Assembly (NCBI RefSeq): GCF_020080045.1
Contig: NZ_CP083451.1
Span: 3,769,001 to 3,833,000, forward strand
Direction: 5' to 3'
DNA length: 64,000 nucleotides
DNA from: Comamonas odontotermitis
GTDB lineage: Bacteria; Pseudomonadota; Gammaproteobacteria; Burkholderiales; Burkholderiaceae_C
Part shown: positions 29,295-38,235 of the stretch, piece after piece
Layout: each line of letters begins with the position of its first letter
Numbering within the stretch: the stretch's first letter is position 1
Made by a program: the position numbers and the translations under genes
Notes under the pieces: generated by a model
What the model was told of the DNA's origin: nothing
What the model saw: the letters and a program-made list of their open reading frames with translations, nothing else
Databases searched by the model: none

Positions 29295-29836
29295 TTTTTG
29301 GCCTCCTGCAGTTCGAGGACTGCATCTCTCTCTACCCATTCACCAACGCCGTCCTGGACGATTTCACGTATGGTGATGGAGCTCTCATTGACGTTTTTGA
29401 TCTTGCCGTAGTTCTGCCCCATGTACATGCCTTTGTTGACCTGATAGATCAGGCCATCCACCTTGACCAGGCCTACATCTGCACTGCCTTTTTTGAGAAA
29501 GCCCACCATGGAGATGCCATCCAGCGGAAATGACTCCAATTGCTCCTTGCGACGGACTCGCTCTGGAGCAACCAGCGCATCGGAGATCGTAGGCGGCGCA
29601 CTGCCGCTACCGCGCAGCACGGCAGCCAGTCGCTCCTTGCTGAAAGGATCCAAGGTGGTCGCCGCCACATATGCCTGTGGCACAAACTCCTTGGGAGGAG
29701 CGATGGGCTTTACAGAAGGTCTGGTTGCCGCTTGTTCCTGTTGCATCCATGTGTGGAGATTGTCGCTTTCATCATCGCACGCAACGAGTAAAGACGCAGT
29801 GGCAACGCCCAAGAGAAGCTGAGTAAAACGATTCAT
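29291..29836 (-). CDS. pilP: Type IV pilus assembly lipoprotein PilP
   Basis: Inner-membrane lipoprotein that links the PilMNO platform to the PilQ secretin. The 181-residue protein has lipobox LLVAC with Cys20, a disordered proline-rich linker (about residues 35-70), then the beta-sandwich domain with SFPLDGISMVGFLKKG, LVKVDGLIYQVNKGMYMGQNYGKI and the terminal IREIVQDGVGEWVERDAVLELQE. This is the normal family layout. The stop overlaps the pilQ start (ATGA), and the gene begins 9 bp after pilO, so the operon is tightly coupled. Confidence 0.96.
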   Translation of the reverse strand: MNRFTQLLLGVATASLLVACDDESDNLHTWMQQEQAATRPSVKPIAPPKEFVPQAYVAATTLDPFSKERLAAVLRGSGSAPPTISDALVAPERVRRKEQLESFPLDGISMVGFLKKGSADVGLVKVDGLIYQVNKGMYMGQNYGKIKNVNESSITIREIVQDGVGEWVERDAVLELQEAKK

Positions 29837-29845
29837 TCCGCCCCC

Positions 29846-30514
29846 TTATTTCTTGGCCTTGGTCTTGGCATCCTGCTGCTCCTTGAGCTCTTGCGGATCC
29901 AGATAGCGGAAAGTACGGGCAGTAGCATCGAGCACCAGCATGTCAGAGTCCTTGTTTGCAGGTGCCAGTCCAATATTGTTCAGCGTCACGATGCGCGAGA
30001 GGTTCGCAATATCGGCAGCAAAAAAACCGATATCGTGGTATTTGCCATTCACCTTGATTGAAATTGGCAACTCTGCATAGTAATCCTTCACCACCGTTTG
30101 CCCGGGCTTGAACAGATCAAACTGCAGGCTGCGACCAATACCCGCCTGATTGATATCGGACAGGAGAGCGGCCATTTCAGCCTTGCTGGGCAACTGCTTC
30201 TCGAGCTGCGTCACATATTGCAATACCTGCTCGCGCTGCTTGCGCAATGCTTCCAGATTGACGGCCTTGCGCAAACGCGATTTGTAATCGTCCTTGAGCT
30301 GCAATTCCTTGCCTTGGGAGGCGGTCAGTTCCTCATCGAAGTTGCTCAGATACAGATACCAGCCCAGGCCCACGACCAGAGCAGCGATCATGATCAGCAG
30401 CATCCAGCGCGGGGCCGCAGGCCACAACGAAGGATCCTTGGGATCCAGATTCTGGAACTGCCGCTGCAGATTTTTGAATCCCTCTCCCAACTGCATATTC
30501 TTTTTGGTTGCCAT
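29846..30514 (-). CDS. pilO: Type IV pilus inner-membrane protein PilO
   Basis: Bitopic inner-membrane protein that pairs with PilN. The 222-residue sequence has a cytoplasmic N-terminus with the conserved FQNLDPKDPSLWPAAPR, one transmembrane helix (about residues 38-55, MLLIMIAALVVGLGWYLYL), a coiled coil (about 60-110, rich in Lys/Glu/Leu) and a ferredoxin-like periplasmic domain (PISIKVNGKYHDIGFFAADIANLSRIVTLNNIGL). It ends in a Lys-rich tail. The gene sits between pilN (8 bp) and pilP (9 bp). Confidence 0.95.
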   Translation of the reverse strand: MATKKNMQLGEGFKNLQRQFQNLDPKDPSLWPAAPRWMLLIMIAALVVGLGWYLYLSNFDEELTASQGKELQLKDDYKSRLRKAVNLEALRKQREQVLQYVTQLEKQLPSKAEMAALLSDINQAGIGRSLQFDLFKPGQTVVKDYYAELPISIKVNGKYHDIGFFAADIANLSRIVTLNNIGLAPANKDSDMLVLDATARTFRYLDPQELKEQQDAKTKAKK

Positions 30515-30522
30515 GGCAGTCC

Positions 30523-31125
30523 CTATTTCTTTTGATCAGGCGAAGCATTCGCCTGTTCCATTTCACTGGAGCGGACCAGCCGGAAGCGAAGGTTAAAGCC
30601 AGATACCCGTTTCTTCTCTTTGGCATTGACCTGAGTCGTGGTACCCACAACCTCCACCAATTCAGGCTTGGAGAGCCAGGGGGTTTTGGTGGCGAGGCTG
30701 TTGAGCAATTCCGACACCCGCTCATTGGACTGTGCAATCCCTTGAATCTGTACGGTTTGCTCCTGTTGCTTGAGGCTCTCGACATAGACGCCATCGGGCA
30801 ACTGCAGCACCAGTTCATTGAGCAAATGCACAGGAAGATTGCGATCCGACTGCAGGTCTTCCACCGCCTTCTGCCGTGCCTTCAGCGCAGCGATTTCGGC
30901 GTCAATCTTGGCCACATCGGCAATCTTTGCATCCAATGCCTTGATCTCGGAAGTCAGGAGCGCATTACGCTGCTCCTGCTGGTCAAGTCGATATTGGTAG
31001 AGCAGATAGATGGCACCACAGATAGCAGCACCAAACAGCGCAGCAGCCAGCATGGAGACCTGAAAGTTCTCTTTGCGCTTTTTTCGTGCAAGTTCCCGGT
31101 GGGGAAGCAGATTGATCAAAATCAC
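30523..31125 (-). CDS. pilN: Type IV pilus inner-membrane protein PilN
   Basis: Bitopic inner-membrane protein whose short cytoplasmic tail binds PilM. The N-terminus MILINLLPHRELARKKRKENF contains the INLLPHRE motif that docks on PilM. The single transmembrane helix is at about residues 25-43, then a coiled coil (about 44-95) and a periplasmic domain (VYVESLKQQEQTVQIQGIAQSNERVSELL). The length of 200 residues is normal. The start codon is GTG and overlaps the pilM stop as GTGA, which indicates translational coupling. Confidence 0.96.
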   Translation of the reverse strand: MILINLLPHRELARKKRKENFQVSMLAAALFGAAICGAIYLLYQYRLDQQEQRNALLTSEIKALDAKIADVAKIDAEIAALKARQKAVEDLQSDRNLPVHLLNELVLQLPDGVYVESLKQQEQTVQIQGIAQSNERVSELLNSLATKTPWLSKPELVEVVGTTTQVNAKEKKRVSGFNLRFRLVRSSEMEQANASPDQKK

Positions 31126-32201
31126 GCTGCATACCTCCGCAGAGCCAGACCGCAGGCCGTCAGATAGGTGGAGAAATCCTTGTTTTTGCTGCGCGAGCGA
31201 ACCGCAGCATCCATCACCATTTCTTCAAACGGGTTGGCCACGGAGGTTGCAAACCCCGTCGCGTCAATCACTGCATCGGTCAGGCCGCTGAGAACCGCTG
31301 AGCCGCCCGCCAGCAGAATGTGGTCGATTCTGTTGTGTGGCGTGCTGGTGAAGAAGAACTGCAGCGCACGGTTGATTTCCTGCCCGACGCTTTCCACAAA
31401 CGGACGCAGCACCACTGTCTTGTAATCGGCAGGCAGATCGTTGTTGCGCTTTTTCTGCTCAGCCTCTTCCTGCGAAAAGCCATACTGCCGCATGATCATC
31501 TGCGTGAGTTGTCCGCCGTTGAACGATTGATCGCGCTCGTAGATCACATTGCTGTTGTGGATGATCTGCAGAAAAGAGGCGTTGCCACCAATTTCGAAGA
31601 TGGCGATGAAGGCATCCTTGCCCTTGCTAGGCATATTGCTGATCAGACGGCGTGCTGCCAGCGCCGTGGCGTTCGATTCAATCTCCAGCACAGCGGGCTT
31701 GAGCCCTGCCGCTTCCGCCAGGCCCTGGCGATCCTGCACCGTTTCCTTGCGGGCAGCGGCAATCAGCACGTCCACGTCTCCCACGGAGTTGGCGGATGGC
31801 CCGATCACACAGAAGTCCAAATTCACCTCATCCAGGGAAAAAGGTATGTATTGGTTAGCTTCTGATTCAACTTGAAACTCCATTTCCAGCTCGGACAAGC
31901 CGGCGGGGAGTACGATTTTCTTCTGGATGACTGCAGAAAGGGGCAGCGCCAGCGCAGCCTGCTTGGTGCGTGTACCGCTTTTTTTGACGAGGCGGCGCAA
32001 TGAATCGGCGACCTCATCAAAACGCTCAATGCCCGACTCGGTGACCCAGCCAGGCTCCAGTAGCTCTTGTGCACAGCGTTCAACCACATATTGACCGCCG
32101 CCACTCCTCCCCAGTTCAACCAACTTGATGCTCGACGCGCTCACGTCAATGCCTAACAGGCTTGGCGGCTGGCGTCGGAACATAGATCCCATTGAGACCA
32201 A
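31122..32201 (-). CDS. pilM: Type IV pilus actin-like protein PilM
   Basis: Cytoplasmic FtsA/actin-fold ATP-binding protein and first gene of pilMNOPQ. Recognised blocks are LLGIDVSASSIKLVELGR (phosphate 1), LPLSAVIQKKIVLPAGLSELEMEFQVESEANQYIPFSLDEVNLDF, IFEIGGNASFLQI (phosphate 2) and HILLAGGSAVLSGL (adenosine). The start is a choice: GGGAGGAG lies six bases before a TTG at 32201 (MVSMGSMFRRQPP) but 15 bases before the ATG at 32192. I favour the TTG. The protein is 359 residues from there. It is divergent from mrcA, and the two share a 263-bp AT-rich promoter region. Confidence 0.95.
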   Translation of the reverse strand: MVSMGSMFRRQPPSLLGIDVSASSIKLVELGRSGGGQYVVERCAQELLEPGWVTESGIERFDEVADSLRRLVKKSGTRTKQAALALPLSAVIQKKIVLPAGLSELEMEFQVESEANQYIPFSLDEVNLDFCVIGPSANSVGDVDVLIAAARKETVQDRQGLAEAAGLKPAVLEIESNATALAARRLISNMPSKGKDAFIAIFEIGGNASFLQIIHNSNVIYERDQSFNGGQLTQMIMRQYGFSQEEAEQKKRNNDLPADYKTVVLRPFVESVGQEINRALQFFFTSTPHNRIDHILLAGGSAVLSGLTDAVIDATGFATSVANPFEEMVMDAAVRSRSKNKDFSTYLTACGLALRRYAA

Positions 32202-32318
32202 GATGGACTCCTCCCTTATTTTTGCTCTATGTTGAGCTACAAAACTTAACACCCTCTATGGATGCTATCAGCAAGATAGTCGCGCAGCAAAGAACGGCGT
32301 GATCTGCATTTCAATTCG

Positions 32319-32348
32319 TTGTCAAAACAATACGATACAAGGTATACA
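32319..32348 (+). promoter_or_regulatory. Candidate sigma-70 promoter for mrcA
   Basis: TTGTCA (32319-32324), an 18-bp spacer and TATACA (32343-32348) lie in the AT-rich divergent region 32202-32464 between pilM and mrcA. The distance to the mrcA ATG is about 115 bp. No convincing pilM promoter was identified on the other strand. Confidence 0.45.
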
Positions 32349-32464
32349 TTGAAATTTAGATGACATTTGGCCCAGCCTAAATCACACCTGCCTGTGCAAG
32401 CGCGGCTATGCCCCGCGTGATAGGATTTCCCGCTTATGCATGCCTATCTTGACTGTCTGACCCA

Positions 32465-34843
32465 ATGAATCCAGACGCCCCCCTCTCGCGCCGAACCCCT
32501 GAAAAGCCCCAACCCAGGCCAAGCAGCCTGGGCAGCAAGGTGCTCAAGTTCTTTGGCGGCCTGATTGCATTGTTCATTGCTCTGGCAATCGCTGCGGTCG
32601 CTGTCGTTGCTGTCGGCCTGGCCATGGCCTACCCCAATCTGCCCGATGTTTCGGAACTGGCCGACTACCGCCCCAAACTCCCCATGCGAGTCTACTCGTC
32701 AGAAGGAGCGTTGCTGGGCGAATTCGGTGAAGAACGTCGAAATTTGACACCCATCAAGGAAATTCCGAAGATCATGGTCGATGCCGTTCTTGCCATTGAA
32801 GACACGCGCTTCTTTGAGCACAACGGCGTCGACTACAAGGGCATGGCCCGGGCCCTGCTGGCCAATCTCGGAAGGGAAAAGGCCCAGGGCGCGTCCACCA
32901 TCACCATGCAGGTGGCGCGCAATGTGTATCTGTCTTCAGAAAAGACCTATACCCGCAAGATCTATGAAATCCTGCTGACCCTGAAGCTGGAGCACACGCT
33001 CTCCAAGAACCAGATTCTGGAAATCTACATGAACCAGATCTACCTGGGCAACCGCGCCTATGGTTTCTCGGCAGCATCAGAGACGTATTTCGGCAAGCCG
33101 CTCAAGGACGTGACCGTGGCCGAAGCGGCCATGCTGGCCGGCCTGCCCAAGGCGCCATCGGCCTACAACCCGATCAGCAACCCCAGGCGTGCCAAGGTGC
33201 GCCAACTCTACATCATCGACCGGATGGAAGAAAACGGCTTCATCACCAAGGCGCAGGCCGACGAAGCCCGTGCCGAGAAGCTGCGCATCCGCTCCAGCTA
33301 CGCCGACAACAAGGTGCATGCCGAATATGTGGCCGAAATGGCGCGCCAGCTGATCTTTGCGCAGTACGGCAGCGAAGCCTACACACGTGGCCTGAACGTC
33401 TACACCACCTTGATCGCCAGCGACCAGGAAGTGGCCTACGATGCGCTGCGCAAGGGCATCATGGACTACGAAAAGCGCCAGCACTACCGGGGGCCCGAGA
33501 AGTTCATCAACCTGCCCAAGACCCAGCAGGAGCGCGACGACGCCATCGACGAAGCCCTGGCCCAGCACCCGGACAACGGCAACATTCTGGCTGCCGTGGT
33601 GTTAGAGGCAACGCCGCGCAAAGTGGTGGTGACCCGTGCCGACGGCGACCCGATCGAGATTACGGGCGAAGGCCTCAAACCCGTGCAGTCCGGGCTGAGC
33701 GACAAGGCGCCACCCAACACCAAGCTGCGCCCTGGCGCCGTGGTGCGCATCATGGAAACCAGCAAAAAGACCTGGGAACTGACCCAGCTGCCCGAGGTGG
33801 AAGGCGCCTTTGTTTCGCTGGATCCGAACTCCGGCGCCATCAAGGCCCTGGTGGGAGGTTTTGACTTTGACAAGAACAAGTTCAACCATGTCACCCAGGC
33901 CTGGCGCCAGCCCGGCTCCAGCTTCAAGCCGTTCATCTATTCCGCCGCGCTGGAAAAAGGGTTTTCTCCGACCACGGTGATCAACGACGCACCGCTCACC
34001 TTCCCCGGCTCGGGCGGACAGCAACCCTGGGAGCCCAAGAACTCTGACGGCCGTTTCGATGGGCCGATGACCATGCGCCAGGCCCTGGCCCGCTCCAAGA
34101 ACCTGGTGACCATCCGCGTCATGCAATCCGTGGGCGCCAAGAAGGCGCAGGAATGGGTCACCAAGTTTGGCTTTGATGCCGACAAGCACCCGCCCTATCT
34201 GCCCATGGCTCTGGGCGCGGGCGCTGTCACCCCCATGCAGATGGCGGCAGGTTATTCGGTATTTGCCAATGGCGGGCACCGCGTCAATCCGTACCTGATT
34301 GCCAAGATCACCGACCACCGGGGCAACGTGCTGTCTGAGTTCACACCTCCGGCGGTAGAGGACCTGCCCCGCGCCATCGATGCACGCAACGCCTTTGTCA
34401 TGGATTCGCTGCTGCAGGACGTGGCACGCTACGGCACCGCCGCCAAGGCACAGGCCCAGCTCAAGCGCCCGGACATCTACGGCAAGACCGGCACCACCAA
34501 TGACTCGGTCGACGCCTGGTTTGCAGGCTTCCAGCCCACCACGGCAGCGGTCGTATGGATGGGCTACGACAACCCGCGCAGCCTGGGCGCGCGTGAATTC
34601 GGCGGCGGCCTGAGCCTGCCCATCTGGATCAACTACATGCAGCATGCACTCAAAGGCGTGCCCGTGGCCCAGATGCAGCCGCCCAGCGGCCTGGTCAACC
34701 AGGGTGGCGACTGGTACTACGAGGAATATGCGCGCGGCGGCCCGAACCTGGGCCTGGATACCCCGATACCGGGTGCGACTTCGCCCGTGCCGGCGCCCAA
34801 TGCGGAAGAGCGCAACAAGATCCTCGATCTGTTCCGAGACTAG
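32465..34843 (+). CDS. mrcA: Penicillin-binding protein 1A, bifunctional transglycosylase/transpeptidase
   Basis: Polymerises and crosslinks peptidoglycan at the outer face of the inner membrane. The 792-residue protein has a short basic cytoplasmic tail, a transmembrane anchor (about residues 29-56), the GT51 domain with catalytic Glu112 (IEDTRFFEHNGVD) and QGASTITMQVARN, an OB-like insert, and the transpeptidase domain with SxxK at Ser485 (SSFKPF), SKN, and KTGTTN. The divergent position next to pilMNOPQ is the standard arrangement in gamma- and betaproteobacteria (ponA). A strong terminator follows. No usual ribosome binding site is obvious before the ATG. Confidence 0.97.
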   Translation: MNPDAPLSRRTPEKPQPRPSSLGSKVLKFFGGLIALFIALAIAAVAVVAVGLAMAYPNLPDVSELADYRPKLPMRVYSSEGALLGEFGEERRNLTPIKEIPKIMVDAVLAIEDTRFFEHNGVDYKGMARALLANLGREKAQGASTITMQVARNVYLSSEKTYTRKIYEILLTLKLEHTLSKNQILEIYMNQIYLGNRAYGFSAASETYFGKPLKDVTVAEAAMLAGLPKAPSAYNPISNPRRAKVRQLYIIDRMEENGFITKAQADEARAEKLRIRSSYADNKVHAEYVAEMARQLIFAQYGSEAYTRGLNVYTTLIASDQEVAYDALRKGIMDYEKRQHYRGPEKFINLPKTQQERDDAIDEALAQHPDNGNILAAVVLEATPRKVVVTRADGDPIEITGEGLKPVQSGLSDKAPPNTKLRPGAVVRIMETSKKTWELTQLPEVEGAFVSLDPNSGAIKALVGGFDFDKNKFNHVTQAWRQPGSSFKPFIYSAALEKGFSPTTVINDAPLTFPGSGGQQPWEPKNSDGRFDGPMTMRQALARSKNLVTIRVMQSVGAKKAQEWVTKFGFDADKHPPYLPMALGAGAVTPMQMAAGYSVFANGGHRVNPYLIAKITDHRGNVLSEFTPPAVEDLPRAIDARNAFVMDSLLQDVARYGTAAKAQAQLKRPDIYGKTGTTNDSVDAWFAGFQPTTAAVVWMGYDNPRSLGAREFGGGLSLPIWINYMQHALKGVPVAQMQPPSGLVNQGGDWYYEEYARGGPNLGLDTPIPGATSPVPAPNAEERNKILDLFRD

Positions 34844-34863
34844 AGATTCTCATGCCGACAAAC

Positions 34864-34890
34864 ACAAGCCCCGCATCGCGGGGCTTGTTT
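34864..34890 (+). terminator. Rho-independent terminator of mrcA
   Basis: Perfect 11-bp stem ACAAGCCCCGC/GCGGGGCTTGT with an ATC loop, followed by TT. Its symmetric arms may also stop the convergent cyaY transcript. Confidence 0.82.
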
Positions 34891-34945
34891 CATGGCGCTA
34901 TCGATTTTGCAGCTATAGGCACAACCCCATCAAGCGCCAAACACC
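34891..34945. repeat. Dispersed intergenic repeat overlapping the cyaY 3' end
   Basis: TGGCGCTATCGATTTTGCAG, then CTATAGGC and CCATCAAGCGCCAAAC. The ATCAAGCGCC arm supplies the last codons and stop of cyaY (minus strand GGCGCTTGA), so the repeat abuts or invades the gene end. Confidence 0.45.
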
Positions 34946-35259
34946 AGCTTCATGGCAGATTGTGCAGTCGCATCGCGCGTCAGGTCGGCATAGAAGTCAT
35001 TGCCGGTCTTCGTATCTTTCCACAGCTTGCCATCCCATTTGTAGTGATAACCGCCCGATTTGGCCGCCATCCATACCTCATGCAAGGGCGGCTGCAGGTT
35101 GATGATGATCTGGCTGCGGTTGGAAAAGGTCAGCGTCACCATACCCCCTACGCGCTGGGCGTCGATGTCAGCGTCGGTGTCGTCATTGATGCGGTCGCAC
35201 GTCTGCTCCACGGAGAGCAACAGCTTTTCGGCAGCATCCAGGTATTCGAGTTCGTTCAT
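34930..35259 (-). CDS. cyaY: Frataxin-like iron donor CyaY
   Basis: Small acidic cytoplasmic protein that binds iron and modulates IscS in Fe-S assembly. The 109-residue protein begins [26 protein letters not shown], an acidic helix, followed by the central beta sheet [39 protein letters not shown] and [18 protein letters not shown], all family hallmarks. A longer open frame upstream of this ATG overlaps lptM and has no support. It starts only 12 bp from the divergent lptM start codon, so each gene's promoter must lie inside or beyond the other gene. Confidence 0.95.
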   Translation of the reverse strand: MNELEYLDAAEKLLLSVEQTCDRINDDTDADIDAQRVGGMVTLTFSNRSQIIINLQPPLHEVWMAAKSGGYHYKWDGKLWKDTKTGNDFYADLTRDATAQSAMKLVFGA

Positions 35260-35271
35260 TACAATGTCTCT

Positions 35272-35484
35272 ATGCGGAGTATTTCTCAAATTGTATGCAA
35301 GGCCATTGTCCTTGCCGGCGGTGCGGCAGTCCTGGCGGCCTGCGGCCAAAAGGGCCCACTGTACCTGCCCCAGGAGCCTGCGGCAGCCAACCGCGCCACC
35401 CTGCCCCAAACCCTCGATCCGCGCGGAGAGACTCCCGAGCCCGATCTCAAGCCTCTGCAGCCCAACATCAGTAATCAAAAATAA
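35272..35484 (+). CDS. lptM: LptM (YifL) small lipoprotein
   Basis: A 70-residue lipoprotein with lipobox LAAC, Cys24, immediately followed by GQKGPLYLP, the LptM signature. In known systems LptM assists maturation of the LPS transport translocon LptDE in the outer membrane. The C-terminal half is proline-rich and disordered ([14 protein letters not shown]). It is divergent from cyaY by 12 bp. In related genomes lysA often follows lptM. Here no lysA is present, and the next plus-strand gene is a di-iron protein preceded by its own promoter. Confidence 0.88.
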   Translation: MRSISQIVCKAIVLAGGAAVLAACGQKGPLYLPQEPAAANRATLPQTLDPRGETPEPDLKPLQPNISNQK

Positions 35485-35565
35485 TAGCGCGCTGGGCCTG
35501 AAAAATGGGTGCTGTCGCCGCGCGCGGCTTCCAACCAGCAGGCAATTCAACCGCTTGGCCGTTAC

Positions 35566-35607
35566 TTGATTCACATCAAGTCTCGCTCGCCCTGCATTCG
35601 CTACAGT
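35566..35607 (+). promoter_or_regulatory. FNR/ANR-type class II promoter of the di-iron protein gene
   Basis: TTGAT-tcac-ATCAA at 35566-35579 is a perfect match to the FNR consensus TTGATNNNNATCAA. A TACAGT -10 candidate at 35602-35607 predicts a start near 35614, which puts the box centre (35572.5) at -41.5, the classic class II position. Activation under low oxygen is the expected behaviour. Confidence 0.75.
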
Positions 35608-35639
35608 GCAACGCGTTGTAACGAATGCATGGAAAAGAG

Positions 35640-36452
35640 ATGGCGCTGGCACCTGTGGAACTGTACCGGGACGAGCACCACGCTTGTCTGATGTTCACCG
35701 ATCTGGTGGAGGAAGATGCGCAGGCCGTACAAGCCAACCAATTCCTGATCGTGGACCATGGCACCGGTGCCATCATCGATCCAGGTGGCAATCTGGCCTT
35801 CAACGAGCTGTACATGGGCATGGTGCGCTATTTTTCGCCCCACAAGCTCTCGTACCTGATTGCCTCGCATGCCGATCCGGACATCATCGCTTCGCTGGAC
35901 CGCTGGCTCACCTCCACCAAGGCGTCGCTGGTCATCTCCCGCGTGTGGGAACGCTTCGTTCCGCACTTCACCAAGGTGGGCAAGACGGAAAACCGTGTCA
36001 TTCCGGTGCAGGATGCCGGCGGCATTCTGCCCCTGGGCCAAAGCCAGCTGCATATCCTGCCCGCACACTTTCTGCATGCAGAGGGCAATTTTCACTTCTA
36101 CGACCCGATCAGCCGCATTCTGTTCACCGGCGACCTGGGCGTCTCGCTGACTGACGGCTACATTGCCCGCACGCCGGTGACGGATCTCGCACCGCACATT
36201 GCGCGCATGGAAGGCTTTCACCGCCGCTACATGGTCTCTAACAAGGTGCTGCGCCTGTGGGTGGCCATGGCGCGCCAGCTGGAGATTTCTCTGATCGTGC
36301 CGCAACATGGCGCCCCCATCATGGGACAGGCGATTGCACAGTTTTTTGACTGGCTGGATCACCTCATGTGCGGTATCGACCTGATGGACAACCAAAGCTA
36401 TACCCTGCCCCGCGCACCGATCTCGCCACAACCGGTAGCAGCGGCGCGTTAA
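35640..36452 (+). CDS. Oxygen-binding di-iron protein (ODP), flavodiiron-like metallo-beta-lactamase fold without flavodoxin
   Basis: A 270-residue cytoplasmic protein with the lactamase-like core of flavodiiron proteins but no C-terminal flavodoxin. Ligand-type motifs in order are H77-A-D79-P-D81 (SHADPDI), [17 protein letters not shown] and VPQHGAP. The family often has HxExD at the first site; here the middle position is Asp. ODP-type relatives bind oxygen and have been tied to oxygen sensing or scavenging. ATGs exist at 35625 and 35640. The second leaves a 26-nt leader from the predicted start and has GGAAAAG nearby, so it is chosen. It is preceded by an FNR-type promoter and ends 4 bp before the convergent msrQ stop. 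Partners are unknown. Confidence 0.8.
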   Translation: MALAPVELYRDEHHACLMFTDLVEEDAQAVQANQFLIVDHGTGAIIDPGGNLAFNELYMGMVRYFSPHKLSYLIASHADPDIIASLDRWLTSTKASLVISRVWERFVPHFTKVGKTENRVIPVQDAGGILPLGQSQLHILPAHFLHAEGNFHFYDPISRILFTGDLGVSLTDGYIARTPVTDLAPHIARMEGFHRRYMVSNKVLRLWVAMARQLEISLIVPQHGAPIMGQAIAQFFDWLDHLMCGIDLMDNQSYTLPRAPISPQPVAAAR

Positions 36453-36456
36453 GCCG

Positions 36457-37080
36457 TCAGCGCACTGCGGCCCGCAAGCGCCTGCGCTGTACCGCCCACG
36501 CCACGCGCGCCATCAGCAGTGCAGCCAGTATGCTGCCGTATACCCACACGTCGCCAAAATGGTTTTTGCCCGCGCGCATCCACCAAAAATGCAGCACGCC
36601 CAGGATGGCGACGGCATAGACCGCGCGGTGCAGCTTCTGCCAGCGCCGGCCGCCCAGGCGTCGCACCAGGGCAGGGAGGGAGGTGACCGCCAGCACCAGC
36701 AAAACCAGCCACGCCAGGGTGCCCACCAGAATGAAGGGCCGCTTGGGCAGATCGGCAACGATGCCTGCCCAGTCCAGCCCCATGTCGAACACCACATAGG
36801 CCAGCCAGTGCAGCGTGGCATAAAAGAAGGTGTAGAGGCCCAGCATGCGGCGGTATGCCGCCAGTTGCGGCCAATGCAGCCACTGGCGCAGCGGCGTTAC
36901 AGCCAATGCCACGCACAGAAAGCGCAACGCCCAGTCTCCCAGAGATCGCAGCAGTGCCTCGGCGGGGTTGGCCCCCAGTCCGTCCGTGGCGGCCAGATAG
37001 AACAGCCAGGCTGCAGGCAGCCAGCACAGCAGGTGCAGGGCCGTGCGAATGGCGGCCTTTGCAGCGGAAGATGACATCAT
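36457..37080 (-). CDS. msrQ: MsrQ, heme-binding membrane subunit of methionine-sulfoxide reductase
   Basis: Inner-membrane b-type cytochrome of 207 residues that passes quinol electrons to periplasmic MsrP. About six helices are visible, with heme-ligand candidates in RMLGLYTFFYATLHWLAYVVFD and WQKLHRAVYAVAILGVLHFWW, the ferric-reductase-like His pairs of the YedZ family. It lies 57 bp downstream of msrP on the same strand; that gap holds a dispersed repeat. The start is one of two consecutive ATGs, with no clear ribosome binding site. Confidence 0.92.
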   Translation of the reverse strand: MMSSSAAKAAIRTALHLLCWLPAAWLFYLAATDGLGANPAEALLRSLGDWALRFLCVALAVTPLRQWLHWPQLAAYRRMLGLYTFFYATLHWLAYVVFDMGLDWAGIVADLPKRPFILVGTLAWLVLLVLAVTSLPALVRRLGGRRWQKLHRAVYAVAILGVLHFWWMRAGKNHFGDVWVYGSILAALLMARVAWAVQRRRLRAAVR

Positions 37081-37137
37081 TTGCTATGAATAAAGGAGTT
37101 GCAGCGCTTGCTGGATAATCCCTGGCGGCCAGTTTTC
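37081..37137. repeat. Dispersed repeat in the msrP-msrQ spacer
   Basis: Reads TTGCTATGAATAAAGGAGTT then GCAGCGCTTGCTGGATAATC and CCTGGCGGCCAG, matching the AGCGCTTG...GGCGGCCAG arrangement of the local repeat family. It fills nearly the whole gap inside the operon. Confidence 0.45.
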
Positions 37138-38118
37138 TCAGAAATTCTTCTTCAGATCCATACCCGCGTACAACGCTCCCACCTGCGCCTCGTAGCCATT
37201 GAACAGCAAGGTCTTGTGCCGCTTGGCAAACAGGCCGCCCTCGCCAATGCGGCGCTCGGTCTCCTGGCTCCAGCGCGGGTGCGGCACGCCCGGGTTCACA
37301 TTGGAGTAAAAGCCGTACTCGTTGCGTGCCGCCTTGTTCCAGGCAGTGCCCGGCTCCTTTTCGGTCAGACGGATGGTGACAATGCTCTTGGCGCTCTTGA
37401 AACCGTACTTCCAGGGCACCACCAGGCGCAGCGGCGCGCCGTTCTGCTTGGGCAGTTCGTTGCCATACATGCCAAAAGCCAGCAAAGCAAGCGGGTGCAT
37501 GGCCTCGTCCAGACGCAGGCCCTCGGTATAGGGCCAGTCCAGCACACGGCTTTTGAGGCCCGGCATCTGCTTGTCATCTGCCAGGGTGACGAACTCCACA
37601 TACTTGGCGCTGCCTTGCGGCTCCACCTGCGCCAGCAGCTTGGACAGCGAATAGCCAATCCACGGAATCACCATGGACCAACCCTCGACGCACCGCAGGC
37701 GGTAAATACGCTCTTCCATGGGGCTGAGCTTGAGCAGCTCTTCAATGCCAAAAGTCCTGGGCTTGTTCACCAGGCCTTCGACCTTCACCGTCCAGGGGCG
37801 TGTCTTGAGGCTTGGGGCATTGCGCGCCGGGTCTTCCTTCTCCAGACCGAACTCATAGTAATTGTTGTAGCTGCGCGCGTCGGTATAGGGAGTGAGGGGC
37901 TCCATGGTCATCGCCCCTGCAACGGTGGATTTGACCGATGTCATCTGCGCCAGCCCTTCCACCGCCTTGCCTTGTGCCCAGACGGCACTGCCAGTTGCTG
38001 CCATCCCACCCGCTGCGGCCAGGCGCAGCCACTGGCGGCGCTGCAGGTACAGACTCTGCGAAGTGATTTCGCTGCTGTTCGGGTGGATAAAGCCGCTATC
38101 GTTGTCTTGTATCAGCAT
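37138..38118 (-). CDS. msrP: MsrP, periplasmic protein-methionine-sulfoxide reductase (molybdenum cofactor)
   Basis: Tat-exported molybdoenzyme that repairs oxidised methionines in periplasmic proteins. The 326-residue protein has the twin-arginine signal ([19 protein letters not shown]) at about residues 37-55 with cleavage after VWAQ. SUOX-fold blocks follow: [32 protein letters not shown] with the Mo-ligand Cys, and [18 protein letters not shown]. The start ATG at 38118 has GAGGAA six bases upstream; an upstream in-frame codon at 38157 lacks this. The N-terminal extension before RR is longer than in E. coli YedY. msrQ follows in the same operon. Confidence 0.94.
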   Translation of the reverse strand: MLIQDNDSGFIHPNSSEITSQSLYLQRRQWLRLAAAGGMAATGSAVWAQGKAVEGLAQMTSVKSTVAGAMTMEPLTPYTDARSYNNYYEFGLEKEDPARNAPSLKTRPWTVKVEGLVNKPRTFGIEELLKLSPMEERIYRLRCVEGWSMVIPWIGYSLSKLLAQVEPQGSAKYVEFVTLADDKQMPGLKSRVLDWPYTEGLRLDEAMHPLALLAFGMYGNELPKQNGAPLRLVVPWKYGFKSAKSIVTIRLTEKEPGTAWNKAARNEYGFYSNVNPGVPHPRWSQETERRIGEGGLFAKRHKTLLFNGYEAQVGALYAGMDLKKNF

Positions 38119-38190
38119 GGCGAATTCCTCAAAACGGTAGGCATTGGAGTTTGCCAAGAATACAAAAATTCCCCGCTCTGCACCCTGAAA

Positions 38191-38220
38191 ATAAAAAAAC
38201 TCCCCGCAGGGAGTCTTTTT
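38191..38220. terminator. Bidirectional terminator downstream of ccsA
   Basis: Stem ACTCCC-cgca-GGGAGT (38199-38214) is flanked by an A-run on the left and CTTTTT on the right, so it works in either direction. It ends the resB-ccsA transcript 16 bp after the stop. Confidence 0.8.
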
Positions 38221-38235
38221 GCCAAGCCCGGCCTT

